A stretch of DNA of 54,677 nt, taken from Hydrogenophilus sp. (GTDB lineage: Bacteria; Pseudomonadota; Gammaproteobacteria; Burkholderiales; Thiobacillaceae). The stretch's first letter is position 1, and the number at the start of each line of letters is the position of its first letter. Position numbers and translations under genes: made by a program. This document shows positions 39,208 to 49,527 of this stretch, piece by piece. The DNA lies in NCBI GenBank assembly GCA_020725265.1, contig DYFK01000009.1, positions 1-54,677 of the forward strand, in the 5' to 3' direction. Below the pieces are notes generated by a model. That model did no database searches and was not told the DNA's origin. It saw only the letters and a list, made by a program, of their open reading frames with translations.

Positions 39208-40275
39208 TCAGCCCTCCTTCGCCGGCAGTGGCGCGCCCTGGCGGGTGCGGCCGTAGATGCGCGGTTTGACGTAGCGGTCGATCACCGGTGTCGCCGCGTT
39301 CATCAGCAACACCGCGAAGGCGATGCCTTCCGGATAACCGCCGAAGCTCCGGATCACCCAGGTCAGCAGGCCGCAGCCAAGGCCGAACACGAACTGGCCG
39401 GCGCCGGTGTTGGGCGAGGTGACCGGATCGGTGACGATGAAGAAGGCCGCCAGCATCAGACCGCCGGACAGCAGGTGCGGCAGCACGCCGAGGAAGCGGG
39501 CCGGGTCGATGGCGTGCGCGATCAGGGCCGGCAGCGCGACGCCCAGCAGCAGCGCCAACGGCGCCTGCCAGGGAATGACGCGGCGGGCGATCAGGTACAG
39601 GCCGCCGATCAGGATGAACACCGCCGCCGATTCGCCCAGGCTGCCGGCGCGGTAACCCCAGACCGCGTCGGTGGACTGGAACTGGCCGGGCAGGCTGTGC
39701 AGCAGATCGATGCCTCGGCTCAACTCGGTCTTGGCGTGGCCGAGCAGCGTGGCGCTGGCCATGGCGTCGCCGCCGGCGCCGGCGCCGAAGGTGATCGCCA
39801 GGCCGGCCATGAATCCGGGCGCGTGCTCGGCGGTGAGCGGAATCGGCGCGGTCCACTGGGTCATCTCCAGCGGGAACGAGATCAGCAGCATCACCCGCGC
39901 CGCCATGGCCGGGTTGAACACGTTCTGGCCGAGGCCGCCGAATACCTGCTTGACCACCACCACCGCGAACAGGGCGCCGACCACGGCGATCCACCAGGGC
40001 GCGAACGGTGGCAGCGACAGCGCCAGCAGCCAGGCGGTCAGGGCCGCCGAGCCGTCCATCACGGCGCGGCCGGCGGCGCGGCCCTGGAGCCGGACCATCA
40101 GGGCCTCGCCGAGCAGGGCGCTGAGGATGGTGGTCGCCCACAGGAACACGGCCGGCCAGCCATACAGCCAGAAGCCGTACAGCGTCGCCGGAATCAACGC
40201 CACCATGACCGTGGCCATGACCTTGCCGACGCTGACCGGTGCGTGGGCGTGCGGGGAATGCGCGGGCATGTTCAT
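39208..40275 (-). CDS. rnfD: Rnf complex membrane subunit RnfD
   Basis: The 355-residue membrane subunit has about nine hydrophobic helices and carries a covalent FMN at the threonine of SATLLGHAK-like motif (MASATLLGHAKTEL). It also keeps VFGGLGQNVFNPAMAARV and SGGLMLAAFFIVTDPVTSP. It starts at the ATG at 40275 within the rnfC stop (ATGA); a second ATG follows at 40269. Confidence 0.94.
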   Translation of the reverse strand: MNMPAHSPHAHAPVSVGKVMATVMVALIPATLYGFWLYGWPAVFLWATTILSALLGEALMVRLQGRAAGRAVMDGSAALTAWLLALSLPPFAPWWIAVVGALFAVVVVKQVFGGLGQNVFNPAMAARVMLLISFPLEMTQWTAPIPLTAEHAPGFMAGLAITFGAGAGGDAMASATLLGHAKTELSRGIDLLHSLPGQFQSTDAVWGYRAGSLGESAAVFILIGGLYLIARRVIPWQAPLALLLGVALPALIAHAIDPARFLGVLPHLLSGGLMLAAFFIVTDPVTSPNTGAGQFVFGLGCGLLTWVIRSFGGYPEGIAFAVLLMNAATPVIDRYVKPRIYGRTRQGAPLPAKEG

Positions 40276-41780
40276 GCCGTCTCCGTTTCCTGGGTTCCGG
40301 CCTTGGCCGCTTCCGCCGCCGCTTTCTTGGCGGCGTCCTGCGCGGCCTTGCGGGCGGCGCGCTGGCGCGCGGCCTCCTCGCGTTCGCGGGCGATGCGTTC
40401 CATGCGCTCGTTGCGCGCGTCGGCCAGCTTCCTGGTGGCTTCCTGCTTGAGCTTGGCGCGTTCCTTGGCGGCCAGATCGCCCTTGGCGTAGTTGAAGTAA
40501 TGCACCAGCGGGATGTGCGCCGGGCAGGCGTAGGAGCAGGAACCGCAGGCGATGCAGTCCTTGAGGCCGAGATCGACGGCGGCGGCGAGATCGCCGGCCC
40601 GGATGCGCGCCGCCATTTCCAGCGGCAGCAGGCCGATCGGGCAGGCGCGCACGCAGGTCGAGCAACGGATGCAGGGCGCCGGGCTGGGCTGGCCGATTTC
40701 CTTGTGGGTCAGCGCCAGCAAACCACTGGTGCCCTTGATCAGCGGCACGCGCGGGTCGGTCAGTTCCTGGCCCATCATCGGACCGCCCATCACCAGGCGC
40801 GCGGGGGTGTCGAGGAAGCCGCCGCAATAATCGAACAGGGCCTCGGCCGGCGCGCCGATCGGCGCTTCCAGGTTGCGCGGCACGCCGATCGCGCCACCAC
40901 TGACCGTGACGATCCGGCTGACCAGGGGCCGGCCCAGGCTGAGCGCCTGATGCACGGCGAACGCGGTGCCGACGTTGTGCACCAGCACGCCGATGTCGGC
41001 GGCGCGGCCACCGGCCGGCACTTCCTTGCCGATCAGCGCCTGGATGAGCTGCTTTTCCGAGCCCATCGGATACATCGACGGAATCGCCCGGACCTCGACG
41101 CCGGTGCCGGCGGCCGCCGCGCGCATCGCCGCGATCGCCTCGGGTTTGTTGTCCTCGATGCCGACCAGCACGACGGGCGCGCCGACCGCGCGCTGGATCA
41201 GCAGGATGCCGGCCACCACCTCGCCGGCGCGGTCGCGCATCAGGCGGTCGTCGCAGGTCAGGAAGGGTTCGCACTCGCCGCCGTTCATGATCAGCGTGGT
41301 GACGCCGCTGCCGCGCGACAGATTGAGCTTGACCGCCGACGGGAAGGCGGCGCCGCCCAGACCGACGATGCCGGCGGCGTCGACCCGGGCGGCGATGTCC
41401 TCGGGCGCCAGCGCCATCGGATCGGCGGGCGTTTCGAAATCCAGCCAGCGGTCGTCGCCGTCCGACTCGATGGTGATGGTCGGCACCGGCAGGCCGGACG
41501 GGTGCGGCGCGGCGTAGTCGCCGATGGCGATCACGCGGCCGGAGGTGGGTGCGTGCACCGGCGCCGAGACCATGCCGACACGGGTGCCGATCAACTGGCC
41601 CTTGCGCACGTGGTCGCCGACCGCCACGGCCGGGTTGGCCGGCGCGCCGATATGCTGCTGCAAGGAGACGTACAGCCGTTCGGGCAGCGGCAGCGCGCAG
41701 ATCGGCGCCTCGGCGGAAAGCTCCTTGCGGCCGTCGGGATGGACGCCGCCGCGCAGCCGGAGTCGGGCCAGCAGGTTCAT
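40272..41780 (-). CDS. rnfC: Rnf complex NADH-binding Fe-S subunit RnfC
   Basis: The 502-residue subunit has an N-terminal barrel-sandwich domain (GGVHPDGRKELS), an NADH/FMN-binding part (GIVGLGGAAFPSAVKL, IMNGGECEPFLTCDDRLM) and two [4Fe-4S] motifs CIRCSTCVRACP and CIACGSCSYACP. It ends in a lysine/alanine-rich helical tail of about 70 residues (AKERAKLKQEATRK and on), which is common in proteobacterial RnfC. ATGA overlaps on both sides tie it to rnfB and rnfD. Confidence 0.95.
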   Translation of the reverse strand: MNLLARLRLRGGVHPDGRKELSAEAPICALPLPERLYVSLQQHIGAPANPAVAVGDHVRKGQLIGTRVGMVSAPVHAPTSGRVIAIGDYAAPHPSGLPVPTITIESDGDDRWLDFETPADPMALAPEDIAARVDAAGIVGLGGAAFPSAVKLNLSRGSGVTTLIMNGGECEPFLTCDDRLMRDRAGEVVAGILLIQRAVGAPVVLVGIEDNKPEAIAAMRAAAAGTGVEVRAIPSMYPMGSEKQLIQALIGKEVPAGGRAADIGVLVHNVGTAFAVHQALSLGRPLVSRIVTVSGGAIGVPRNLEAPIGAPAEALFDYCGGFLDTPARLVMGGPMMGQELTDPRVPLIKGTSGLLALTHKEIGQPSPAPCIRCSTCVRACPIGLLPLEMAARIRAGDLAAAVDLGLKDCIACGSCSYACPAHIPLVHYFNYAKGDLAAKERAKLKQEATRKLADARNERMERIAREREEAARQRAARKAAQDAAKKAAAEAAKAGTQETETA

Positions 41781-42310
41781 GCCGCCTCCAGCGCCGGTTT
41801 GCCCCAGTACCAGGTCTGCATGGTCACCGGGATCGGCCGCATCAGGATCGCCTCGGTCGGGCAGGCGTCGACGCACTTGCCGCAGGCCGTGCAGGCCTCG
41901 CGGAAAACCGAGTGGATGTGCTTGGCCGAACCGAGGATGGCGTCGGTCGGGCAGACCTTGTAGCAACGCGTGCAGCCGATGCACAGTTCCTCGCGCACCT
42001 CGGCGATGCTCGGCACGCTGTCCTTGACGCCGGACAGATCGGCCTCGACGCCCAGTTTGGCGGCGAGCTGGATGACCAGGTCGCGGCCGCCGGGCGGGCA
42101 CAGCGTTACCGGCGCGCCGCCATCGGCCAGCGCCTGGGCGGCGCCGGTGCAACCCGGATAGCCGCACTGGCCGCACTGGCTGCCGGGCAACAGGGCCTCG
42201 ATTTCGGCGACCAGGGGGTTGCCTTCCACTTTCAGCTTGCGCGCGGCGAAACCGAGCCCGAGCCCGAGCGCGAGGCCGAGCGCGGTGAGACTGGCGATGG
42301 CTGCGATCAT
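41777..42310 (-). CDS. rnfB: Rnf complex ferredoxin-like subunit RnfB
   Basis: The 177-residue subunit has one N-terminal membrane helix, a CFeS domain (LLPGSQCGQCGYPGC, then TLCPPGG) and two [4Fe-4S] motifs CIGCTRCYKVCP and CTACGKCVDACP. It passes electrons to or from the soluble ferredoxin. Length is typical for the short proteobacterial form. Confidence 0.95.
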   Translation of the reverse strand: MIAAIASLTALGLALGLGLGFAARKLKVEGNPLVAEIEALLPGSQCGQCGYPGCTGAAQALADGGAPVTLCPPGGRDLVIQLAAKLGVEADLSGVKDSVPSIAEVREELCIGCTRCYKVCPTDAILGSAKHIHSVFREACTACGKCVDACPTEAILMRPIPVTMQTWYWGKPALEAA

Positions 42311-42322
42311 CGACGTGTTCTC

Positions 42323-42904
42323 CTAGACCAGTCCGGCGAAACCCATGAACGCCAGGCCGAGCAGGCCGGCGGTGACGAAGCCGATCGGCGCGCCGGTGAA
42401 GGCGTCCGGCACGCTGGCCAGCGCCAGGCGTTCGCGCAGGCCGGCGAACAGCAGCAGCACCAGGGTGAAGCCGAGCGCCGAGCCGAAACCGTAGAGCAGG
42501 CTTTCCAGGAAGACGTGATCTTCCTGAAGGTTGAGCAGGGCGACGCCGAGCACCGCGCAGTTGGTGGTGATCAGCGGCAGGTAGATGCCCAGCACCTGGT
42601 AGAGGCCGGGACTGACCTTGCGGATCACCATCTCGGTGAACTGGACGGTGGCGGCGATCACCAGGATGAACGACAGGATGCGCAGGTACTGGATGCCCAG
42701 CGGCGCCAGCAGCCAGTGTTCCAGCATCCAGCCGGCGGCGGTGGCCAGGGTCAGCACGAAAGTGGTGGCCATGCCCATGCCCAGGGCGCTGTCCATCTTG
42801 CGGGACACGCCCATGAACGGACACAGCCCGAGGAACTTGGCCAGAACGACGTTGTTCACCAGGGCGGTCGAGATCAGTAGCAGCAGATATTCGGTCACGG
42901 TCAT
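42323..42904 (-). CDS. rnfA: Rnf complex membrane subunit RnfA
   Basis: The 193-residue subunit has six hydrophobic helices and the signatures [20 protein letters not shown] and [15 protein letters not shown], with the two cysteines that bind the membrane [2Fe-2S] cluster together with RnfE. I use the ATG at 42904 with GGAGG at 42908-42912; the sigma-54 promoter start near 42913 leaves a 9-base leader, which excludes the longer open frame. It heads rnfABCDGEH, which probably drives reverse electron flow from NADH to ferredoxin for nitrogenase. Confidence 0.95.
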   Translation of the reverse strand: MTVTEYLLLLISTALVNNVVLAKFLGLCPFMGVSRKMDSALGMGMATTFVLTLATAAGWMLEHWLLAPLGIQYLRILSFILVIAATVQFTEMVIRKVSPGLYQVLGIYLPLITTNCAVLGVALLNLQEDHVFLESLLYGFGSALGFTLVLLLFAGLRERLALASVPDAFTGAPIGFVTAGLLGLAFMGFAGLV

Positions 42905-42924
42905 CAGCCTCCGCCCTGGCCATT

Positions 42925-42939
42925 GCACGTGGCGTGCCA
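42925..42939 (-). promoter_or_regulatory. Sigma-54 promoter of the rnf operon
   Basis: The minus strand reads TGGCACGCCACGTGC with GG-N10-GC. Predicted start is near 42913, leaving a very short leader that contains the GGAGG of rnfA. Confidence 0.85.
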
Positions 42940-43043
42940 TCCCCGCGCACGTCGATGAAGCGCGCGAAATCGCGGCTTCGCGGAAATCGGCACCGGTTTG
43001 GTGCGCCGTGGTCTTGTCGCGGGTGCGCCGAGCCGGGCGCGAC

Positions 43044-43059
43044 TGTCGCGAAACCGACA
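43044..43059. promoter_or_regulatory. NifA activator site shared by rnf and nifLA
   Basis: TGTCGCGAAACCGACA fits TGT-N10-ACA with TGTCG/CGACA symmetry. Centre is about 138 bases upstream of the rnf start and 78 upstream of the predicted nifL start. Confidence 0.82.
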
Positions 43060-43102
43060 AGACACGGGCGCGGCCGTGCCCCGGCCAGGCTTCGCCGGTA
43101 GC

Positions 43103-43118
43103 CGGCATGGGAGTTGCT
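43103..43118 (+). promoter_or_regulatory. Weaker sigma-54-type promoter of nifLA
   Basis: CGGCATGGGAGTTGCT keeps GG-N10-GC and TTGCT but differs at two -24 positions (CGGCAT for TGGCAC). Predicted start is near 43129, at or beside the nifL ATG. It would allow self-activation of nifLA by NifA. Confidence 0.55.
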
Positions 43119-43128
43119 AATCCAGACC

Positions 43129-44663
43129 ATGCCCAACGCGAACCACACTCACATGGACGAGATGCCCGAGCTTCCGGGCGACGTGGAAGTCCCGCCGGAG
43201 GTCTTCCGGCAGGCGGTGGAACAATCGGCCCTGGCCATTTCCATCACCGATCCGCGCGCCCGCATCCTGTACGCCAACCCGGCCTTCGAGCGGGTCACCG
43301 GTTACCGCCGCGAGGAGGTGATCGGCCACAAGGAATCCATCCTGTCCTACCGGGTCACGCCGGCCATCGTCTACGAGACCATGTGGGCGCAGTTGCTGCG
43401 CAACCGGCCCTGGAACGGTCTGCTGGTGAATCGGCGCAAGGACGGCAGCCGTTATCTGGCCGACCTGACCATCACGCCGGTGCTCGACACCGACGGCCGG
43501 CTCAGCCATTACCTGGGCATGCACCGCGACGTCACCGAGGTGCACGGCCTGGAACGGCGGGTGCAGAACCAGAAGAACTTCATCGAATCGGTGGTCGACG
43601 CCGCCGGTGTCGCCATCGCCGTGCTCGACGAGGACGACCGGGTGGTGCTCGACAACCAGGCATACAAGCGCCTGATCGGCGACCTCGGTCCGGAACCGGC
43701 GCATCACGTGCTCGCCGACCTGCGCGCGCGCATGGGTGCCGCCTGGGAACGGGCGCGCGCCAGCGGACGTGGCTTCGGCGGCGAGGAGTGGTCGGTCGAG
43801 TCGCCCGGCCGGGAAACCCGCTGGTTCGCCTGCGCCGGTACCTGGATCGAGGAACTGGACGCCAGCGCGGATGCTTTCTACGAACCGCGCCAGCGCCAGT
43901 ACCTGCTGCTGACCATGCAGGACATCACGCCGGTCAAGGCGCAGCAGGAGGCGATCCGGGTCAATGCCCTGCGCGCGCTGCTGGCCGAACAGGAACGCAT
44001 CCAGAGCCTGCGCGAGGCGTTGTCCGGCGCGGTCTACCAGTTGCAGGGGCCGATCAACCTGCTGGCGGCGGCCATGCGCATCCTGGAGCGGCGTCAGGAA
44101 AACCAGCCGTCCGATTCCCTGCGCGCCAGCCTGGAGGAAGCGCAACGCCGCGCCAGCGAAACCCTCGATACCTTGCGCGCCTGCATTCCCAGTGAAACCA
44201 GCGAACCGGTCGGCCCGGTCGATCTCAACGAATTGCTCGACGACGTGCTGCGCATCGCCACGCCCCGGATGCTGGCCGAGGGCATCGTCGTCGAATGGCT
44301 GCCCAGCCGCGACGCGCCGATCCTGAACGGCCGCGCCCGGCAACTGGCCGGCCTGTTCAAGCAGTTGATCGACAATGCCGTCGAGTCGATCCACGAACTG
44401 CGTGGCGATCGCCGCGAACTCAAGGTGTGCGCCATCGACCACGTCGATCGCCTGGAAGTGCTGATCGAGGACAGCGGTGGCGGCGTGCCCGAGGAATGGC
44501 GTCTGAAGGTGTTCGAGCCGTTCTTCACCACCAAGGGCGCCGACCAGCAACACATCGGCATGGGCCTGACCTCGGCCCAGGAAGTGGTGGCCGGGCATGG
44601 CGGCCTGATCGAAATCGACCCGGCCTGCCGTCAGGGCTGCCGGATACGCGTGCAGTTTCCCAA

Positions 44664-44667
<4 letters not shown>
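43129..44667 (+). CDS. nifL: Nitrogen-fixation redox sensor NifL
   Basis: The 512-residue product is the anti-activator that holds NifA off in oxygen or fixed nitrogen. PAS1 (about residues 22-140) carries the FAD-pocket pattern [20 protein letters not shown] and [23 protein letters not shown]2 follows to about 285; then a helical H-like region and a GHKL ATPase domain ([27 protein letters not shown]). Where Azotobacter NifL has a histidine in the IHRLQGP segment, this protein reads [11 protein letters not shown], with no histidine, in keeping with NifL not being a working kinase. The ATG at 43129 gives an N-terminus of similar length to that of Azotobacter NifL; but ATGs at 43153 and 43162 are possible, and no ribosome site is clear. 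Overlaps nifA by ATGA. Confidence 0.92.
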
Positions 44668-46216
<1,549 letters not shown>

Positions 46217-46220
<4 letters not shown>

Positions 46221-46516
46221 ACGAAGCCCCCGAAGCCGCCGGCGAATGCCGGTATTTCCTGAGCTACACCGGCGTCGCCCTGCCGTTCCGGCTGATCACT
46301 CCGCTGACCGCCGCCGACGTCGAAAACCGCAACACCTACTTCAAGGGCTGGTTTGACGCCGATGGGCGTCTGACCGGCTTCGACAAGATGGTCTATGGCG
46401 AGATCGAACTGGCCCACCGCTACGCCTACCACGCCAGCGGCCGGGTCCGTCGCGTCGAGATCACCGACCTCGACGAGGAGCGCACCGTGATCGACTACCC
46501 GGACGCGGCGGCATGA
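46217..46516 (+). CDS. Small conserved protein downstream of nifA (99 aa)
   Basis: I recognise this only as a small nif-neighbourhood protein, possibly of the DUF6156 type. It is soluble and rich in aromatic residues, with [29 protein letters not shown] and [13 protein letters not shown], and reads like a small beta-sheet domain. It overlaps the nifA stop (ATGA) and the next gene (ATGA), so it is made with NifLA. A modulatory role in nif control or Fe protein handling is inference. Confidence 0.8.
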
Positions 46517-46734
46517 GCGCGTTCGTCGCCTGCAAGGGCCAGACCGCCTGCCGCGATGACGGCCAGACCTGCCTGACCTGTGGCCGTTCGCTCGCGGAGA
46601 TCGAAACCGCCCGCCGTCTGATCGACGAACTCGCCGAACTGGCGCTGGCGCGCGACTACGCCAACGTCGACGAATTCGCCGCCTATGTTGCCGCCAAGGT
46701 GGTCAAGAAGGTGAAACACCGGCGCGCCGCCTGA
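46513..46734 (+). CDS. Small four-cysteine protein downstream of nifA (73 aa)
   Basis: The 73-residue protein has cysteines in C-x5-C-x6-C-x2-C spacing (ACKGQTACRDDGQTCLTCGRS) recalling DUF1289-type small metal-binding proteins, with CGRSLAEIE following the last cysteine, then a helical lysine-rich C-terminus (KVVKKVKHRR). It is coupled to the previous gene by ATGA and ends the nifLA operon; the next gene converges. Zinc or Fe-S binding is likely, function unknown. Confidence 0.8.
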   Translation: MSAFVACKGQTACRDDGQTCLTCGRSLAEIETARRLIDELAELALARDYANVDEFAAYVAAKVVKKVKHRRAA

Positions 46735-46746
46735 GCGGCCGGACGC

Positions 46747-47202
46747 TCACGGCAAGCGTCGGCGCAGCACCCGCATCGCCGAGGGCGTGAAGCCCAGGCG
46801 GGCGTAGAACGCCAGCGCTGGCGCGTTGCCGGCATCGGCGAGCAGCGTCACCCGGGTCATGCCCTCGGCCGCCGCCCAGGCCAGCGCGTGTTCCACCAGC
46901 CGCCGGCCGAGACCGTCGCCGCGCCGCTCGCGGCGCACGATGACATCCTCCAGCAACAGCACCCGGCCGCCTTCGGCGGTGCTCACCGTGATCAGCGCGT
47001 TGACCATGCCCACCACCGCGCCGTCGGCGCGCGCCACGAACAGGCGGCCCAGCGCCGGGTTGTCCAGGATCAGCCGCAGCCCGGCAAGCTGGCGCGCGCG
47101 ATCCGGCTGGAAGTCCGCCTCCAGCGTGAACAGTTCGGCAAGCAGATCGGCCAGCGCCGGCAGGTCGTCGGGCGTGGCGAAGTCGATGCGGGGGTCGGTC
47201 AT
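46747..47202 (-). CDS. GNAT-family N-acetyltransferase
   Basis: The 151-residue product has the GNAT fold with acetyl-CoA loop VRRERRGDGLGRRLVEHAL (R/Q-x-x-G-x-G/A) and the end motif NAPALAFYARLGFTPS. Substrate unknown. It is convergent with the nifLA operon and not evidently related to it. Confidence 0.9.
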   Translation of the reverse strand: MTDPRIDFATPDDLPALADLLAELFTLEADFQPDRARQLAGLRLILDNPALGRLFVARADGAVVGMVNALITVSTAEGGRVLLLEDVIVRRERRGDGLGRRLVEHALAWAAAEGMTRVTLLADAGNAPALAFYARLGFTPSAMRVLRRRLP

Positions 47203-47249
47203 GGCCCGAAAAGATATACACGGAGATCACAATGTAAGCCACCGCGGGA

Positions 47250-47783
47250 TCATGGCTGGGCAGCGCCGGCGGCCGGGAACAGAACGTCGGTGAAGCCGAG
47301 CCGGCTCAGGTCGCGCATGCGCATCGGGTACAGCATGCCGATCAGATGGTCGCATTCGTGCTGGACGACGCGGGCGTGAAAGCCCTCGACGGTCCGGTCG
47401 ATGGCGCCGCCCCGCGGGTCGAAACCCTGGTAGCGGATGCGCCGGAAGCGCGGCACCTCGCCGCGCAGGCCGGGCACCGACAGACAGCCCTCGAAGCCGA
47501 GTTCCTCTTCTTCGGACAAGGGCGTGACGACCGGGTTGAGCAGGATCGTCATCGGCACCGGTTCGGCTTCCGGGTAACGTTCGCTGCTGTCGAAGCCGAA
47601 GATCACCACCTGCAAGCCGACCCCGATCTGCGGCGCCGCCAGGCCCACGCCACCGGCATCGGCCATGGTGTCGAACATGTCGCGGATCAGTTCATCCAGT
47701 TCCGCCGTGCCGAATTCGGCCACCGGCCGGGCGGTTTCAAGCAGGCGTGGATCGCCCATGCGAAGGAGGGTTCTGACGGTCAT
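47250..47783 (-). CDS. def: Peptide deformylase
   Basis: The 177-residue metalloenzyme removes the formyl group from new proteins. All three motifs are intact: [18 protein letters not shown] (metal cysteine) and QHECDHLIG (two metal histidines and catalytic glutamate). The start [15 protein letters not shown] is typical. As this is far from fmt, it may be a second deformylase gene. Confidence 0.95.
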   Translation of the reverse strand: MTVRTLLRMGDPRLLETARPVAEFGTAELDELIRDMFDTMADAGGVGLAAPQIGVGLQVVIFGFDSSERYPEAEPVPMTILLNPVVTPLSEEEELGFEGCLSVPGLRGEVPRFRRIRYQGFDPRGGAIDRTVEGFHARVVQHECDHLIGMLYPMRMRDLSRLGFTDVLFPAAGAAQP

Positions 47784-47875
47784 GGTTCCCTGAAAGCGGC
47801 TGGATGGGTGGCTGGCCGGGATGGTACTTTGTCGGCCTCCCCGCCCGCCATGCGTCCATCGCCCGGATTCCGCAC

Positions 47876-48109
47876 ATGAACAACCTGAACGGTGTCGCTC
47901 CCCAGGACCTGCTCCTGCTGCTCAGCCGGGAGATGCCCTTCGGCAAATACCAGGGCCGGCGCATCGCCGACCTGCCGGGCAACTATCTCAACTGGTTCGC
48001 CCGCGAAGGCTTCCCGCCCGGCGAAATCGGCCGACTGCTGGCGTTGATGCATGAGATCGATCACAACGGTTTGAAGGAGATCCTTGAACCGTTGCGGCGG
48101 CGAGGGTGA
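47876..48109 (+). CDS. DUF3820-like small protein
   Basis: The 77-residue protein reads [28 protein letters not shown], with the FGKYKG-x-IxxLPxxYLxWF pattern (landmarks [10 protein letters not shown] and LPGNYLNWF) of DUF3820, a family annotated as putative quorum-sensing-regulated factor. I start at ATG 47876. Function unknown. Confidence 0.85.
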   Translation: MNNLNGVAPQDLLLLLSREMPFGKYQGRRIADLPGNYLNWFAREGFPPGEIGRLLALMHEIDHNGLKEILEPLRRRG

Positions 48110-48168
48110 CCGCCTCGTGGCTACTTGGAAATGCCAGCTTTGGAGACGCTGATTTGTTCAGTCATCGC

Positions 48169-48255
48169 GAGGCACGTAGCGACGTGTCGATCCAGAAGTC
48201 GTTGATTTTCTAGCCAGACTGGATTGCCGCGCTACGCGCGCAATGACACGACACG
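48169..48255. repeat. Imperfect inverted repeat (CGAGG...CAATGAC type)
   Basis: The left arm (GTCATCGCGAGGCACGTAGC, then GATCCAGA) and right arm (CTGGATTGCCGCGCTACGC, then GCAATGACACG) are approximate reverse complements. This is the widespread proteobacterial intergenic repeat of GCGAGG...CAATGAC type. It lies between the DUF3820-like gene and a vapBC pair. Confidence 0.7.
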
Positions 48256-48309
48256 AATAATTCAGCGTTTCCAGAGCTTGCCGACAATGTCGTGGGTGGT
48301 CATGGGCGA

Positions 48310-48714
48310 TCAGTTGTCGCCGAGGGTAGTCCAGTCGAGCACCCGCAGGCCAGGTACCTGGGCGAAGGCGCGGTCGGCGGTGACCAGCATGCAGTGCTCT
48401 GCCAAGGCATGGGTGGCGATAAGCAGGTCCATGGGCGCAAGCGGTGTACCGCGTGTTTCCAATTCATGGCGCAGGGCGGCATAGCGTTCGGCACAGGCCG
48501 AATTCCAGGACAGTATGTCCACGGTGCGCAGGAAGTCTTCCACGATGCGGCGCAGGTCGGCATTCACCGGGCGCCGAACCAGGCCAAATCGCAGTTCCGC
48601 CTCGGTAACCACCGAGATGCAGCCCACCTGCCCGTCGAGGCGGGCCGCCAGGCTGTCCGCCCTGCCCTTGACGAGTGCGGAGACGGCGTTGGTGTCTAGC
48701 ATCAGCACGTCCAT
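48310..48714 (-). CDS. vapC: VapC-type PIN-domain toxin ribonuclease (second)
   Basis: The 134-residue PIN-domain RNase has MLDTNAVSALVKG, TEAELRFGL, APMDLLIATHALA and LVTADRAF with all acidic positions present. The ATG at 48714 shares one base with the antitoxin TGA (TGATG). It is a different subfamily from the pair at 24.6 kb. Confidence 0.92.
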   Translation of the reverse strand: MDVLMLDTNAVSALVKGRADSLAARLDGQVGCISVVTEAELRFGLVRRPVNADLRRIVEDFLRTVDILSWNSACAERYAALRHELETRGTPLAPMDLLIATHALAEHCMLVTADRAFAQVPGLRVLDWTTLGDN

Positions 48715-48971
48715 CACGGCCAGTCCCTCTCCACCGACGGGCCGGCGTCGCGCAGGTTGTCGAGGACGCTAAGCTCTTCCTCGGGGATGCCGGCGAGCAG
48801 TGCGTCGCGCCGCTTCAGCCATTCGGTGAACTTGCGGTTACGGGGACTGAGGATCACGTCGCCGGTGACCGGGTCGCGCCGGATATAGACCTCATCCCCT
48901 TCGAAGCGGAACTCGACCGGCAGGCGCACGGCCTGGCTGCGACCGTTCTTGAATAGTTTGGCGGTTTGCAT
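48714..48971 (-). CDS. vapB: VapB-type antitoxin (second)
   Basis: The 85-residue AbrB-type antitoxin begins [20 protein letters not shown], with the [10 protein letters not shown] signature, and has a helical acidic C-terminus for the toxin. I use the ATG at 48971, with GAGG at 48978-48981, over a GTG at 48983. A promoter with an overlapping palindrome lies upstream. Confidence 0.9.
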   Translation of the reverse strand: MQTAKLFKNGRSQAVRLPVEFRFEGDEVYIRRDPVTGDVILSPRNRKFTEWLKRRDALLAGIPEEELSVLDNLRDAGPSVERDWP

Positions 48972-48990
48972 GGGGTACCTCACCGTTGAT

Positions 48991-49021
48991 GGTATATACC
49001 AGGGTTTATATCATGTAGCAA
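48991..49021 (-). promoter_or_regulatory. vapBC promoter with palindromic operator
   Basis: On the minus strand TTGCTA (49021-49016) and TATATA (48998-48993) are separated by 17 bases, a good sigma-70 promoter. The -10 lies inside the perfect palindrome GGTATATACC (48991-49000), a likely VapBC autoregulatory operator. Confidence 0.7.
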
Positions 49022-49527
49022 CAGGGGCTTCAAGCCGCCTGTTAGATGTAATCGTTGAAGGCGTCCAGGGTTTACGGCAATTGGCCGTCGAAGCTACCTC
49101 CCTGTTGCTGTCAAGGAGAGATGGCCCCTGGATGGCCGGGTCGGTTCAGGCGCGGCCAGTGGTGAGGCCGATCGCAGTTTGCGTGAACGTCAGCAACGGA
49201 GTGACGCCCGCGTCAGGCAGCAGTCCGCCATTCGCGGACATTGCTGGCAGAAATGCTTTTGCATCCTTACCTGTAGGTCGGTTCCAAGGCGGTTGCTGCC
49301 CGATTGCTAGTCAAGGCTACAGACCGCTACGGGTCGGGAGCGGTGATCCACGGGGTGGGGGTGAGCAGTCTTTCCCCAGCGGTCGCTTCCTAGCGTAGGC
49401 GAAAGTCGGCAGCGACCGACGCCGCGACCGCCAAGCGCCTCAAATGGCGGGCAGATAAGTGTCGATAGATGTCGTACAACAAGGCATGCTGCTGCCTCTT
49501 TTTGGATTCCCACACCGCCTGACCGAT
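49022..49527. other. 506-base gap between vapB and modC
   Basis: I see no credible gene. A 149-codon plus-strand frame (48949-49398) has no ribosome site and resembles nothing known. A small hairpin AGGCA/TGCCT followed by CTTTTT (49482-49503) could be a weak plus-strand terminator. Base composition is less GC-rich than the neighbours, which fits degraded or transferred DNA associated with the vapBC module. Confidence 0.4.

Noticed and set aside
48949-49398. 149-codon plus-strand frame between vapB and modC
   Set aside because: It begins inside the vapB gene and promoter on the opposite strand, has no ribosome site and no motif.
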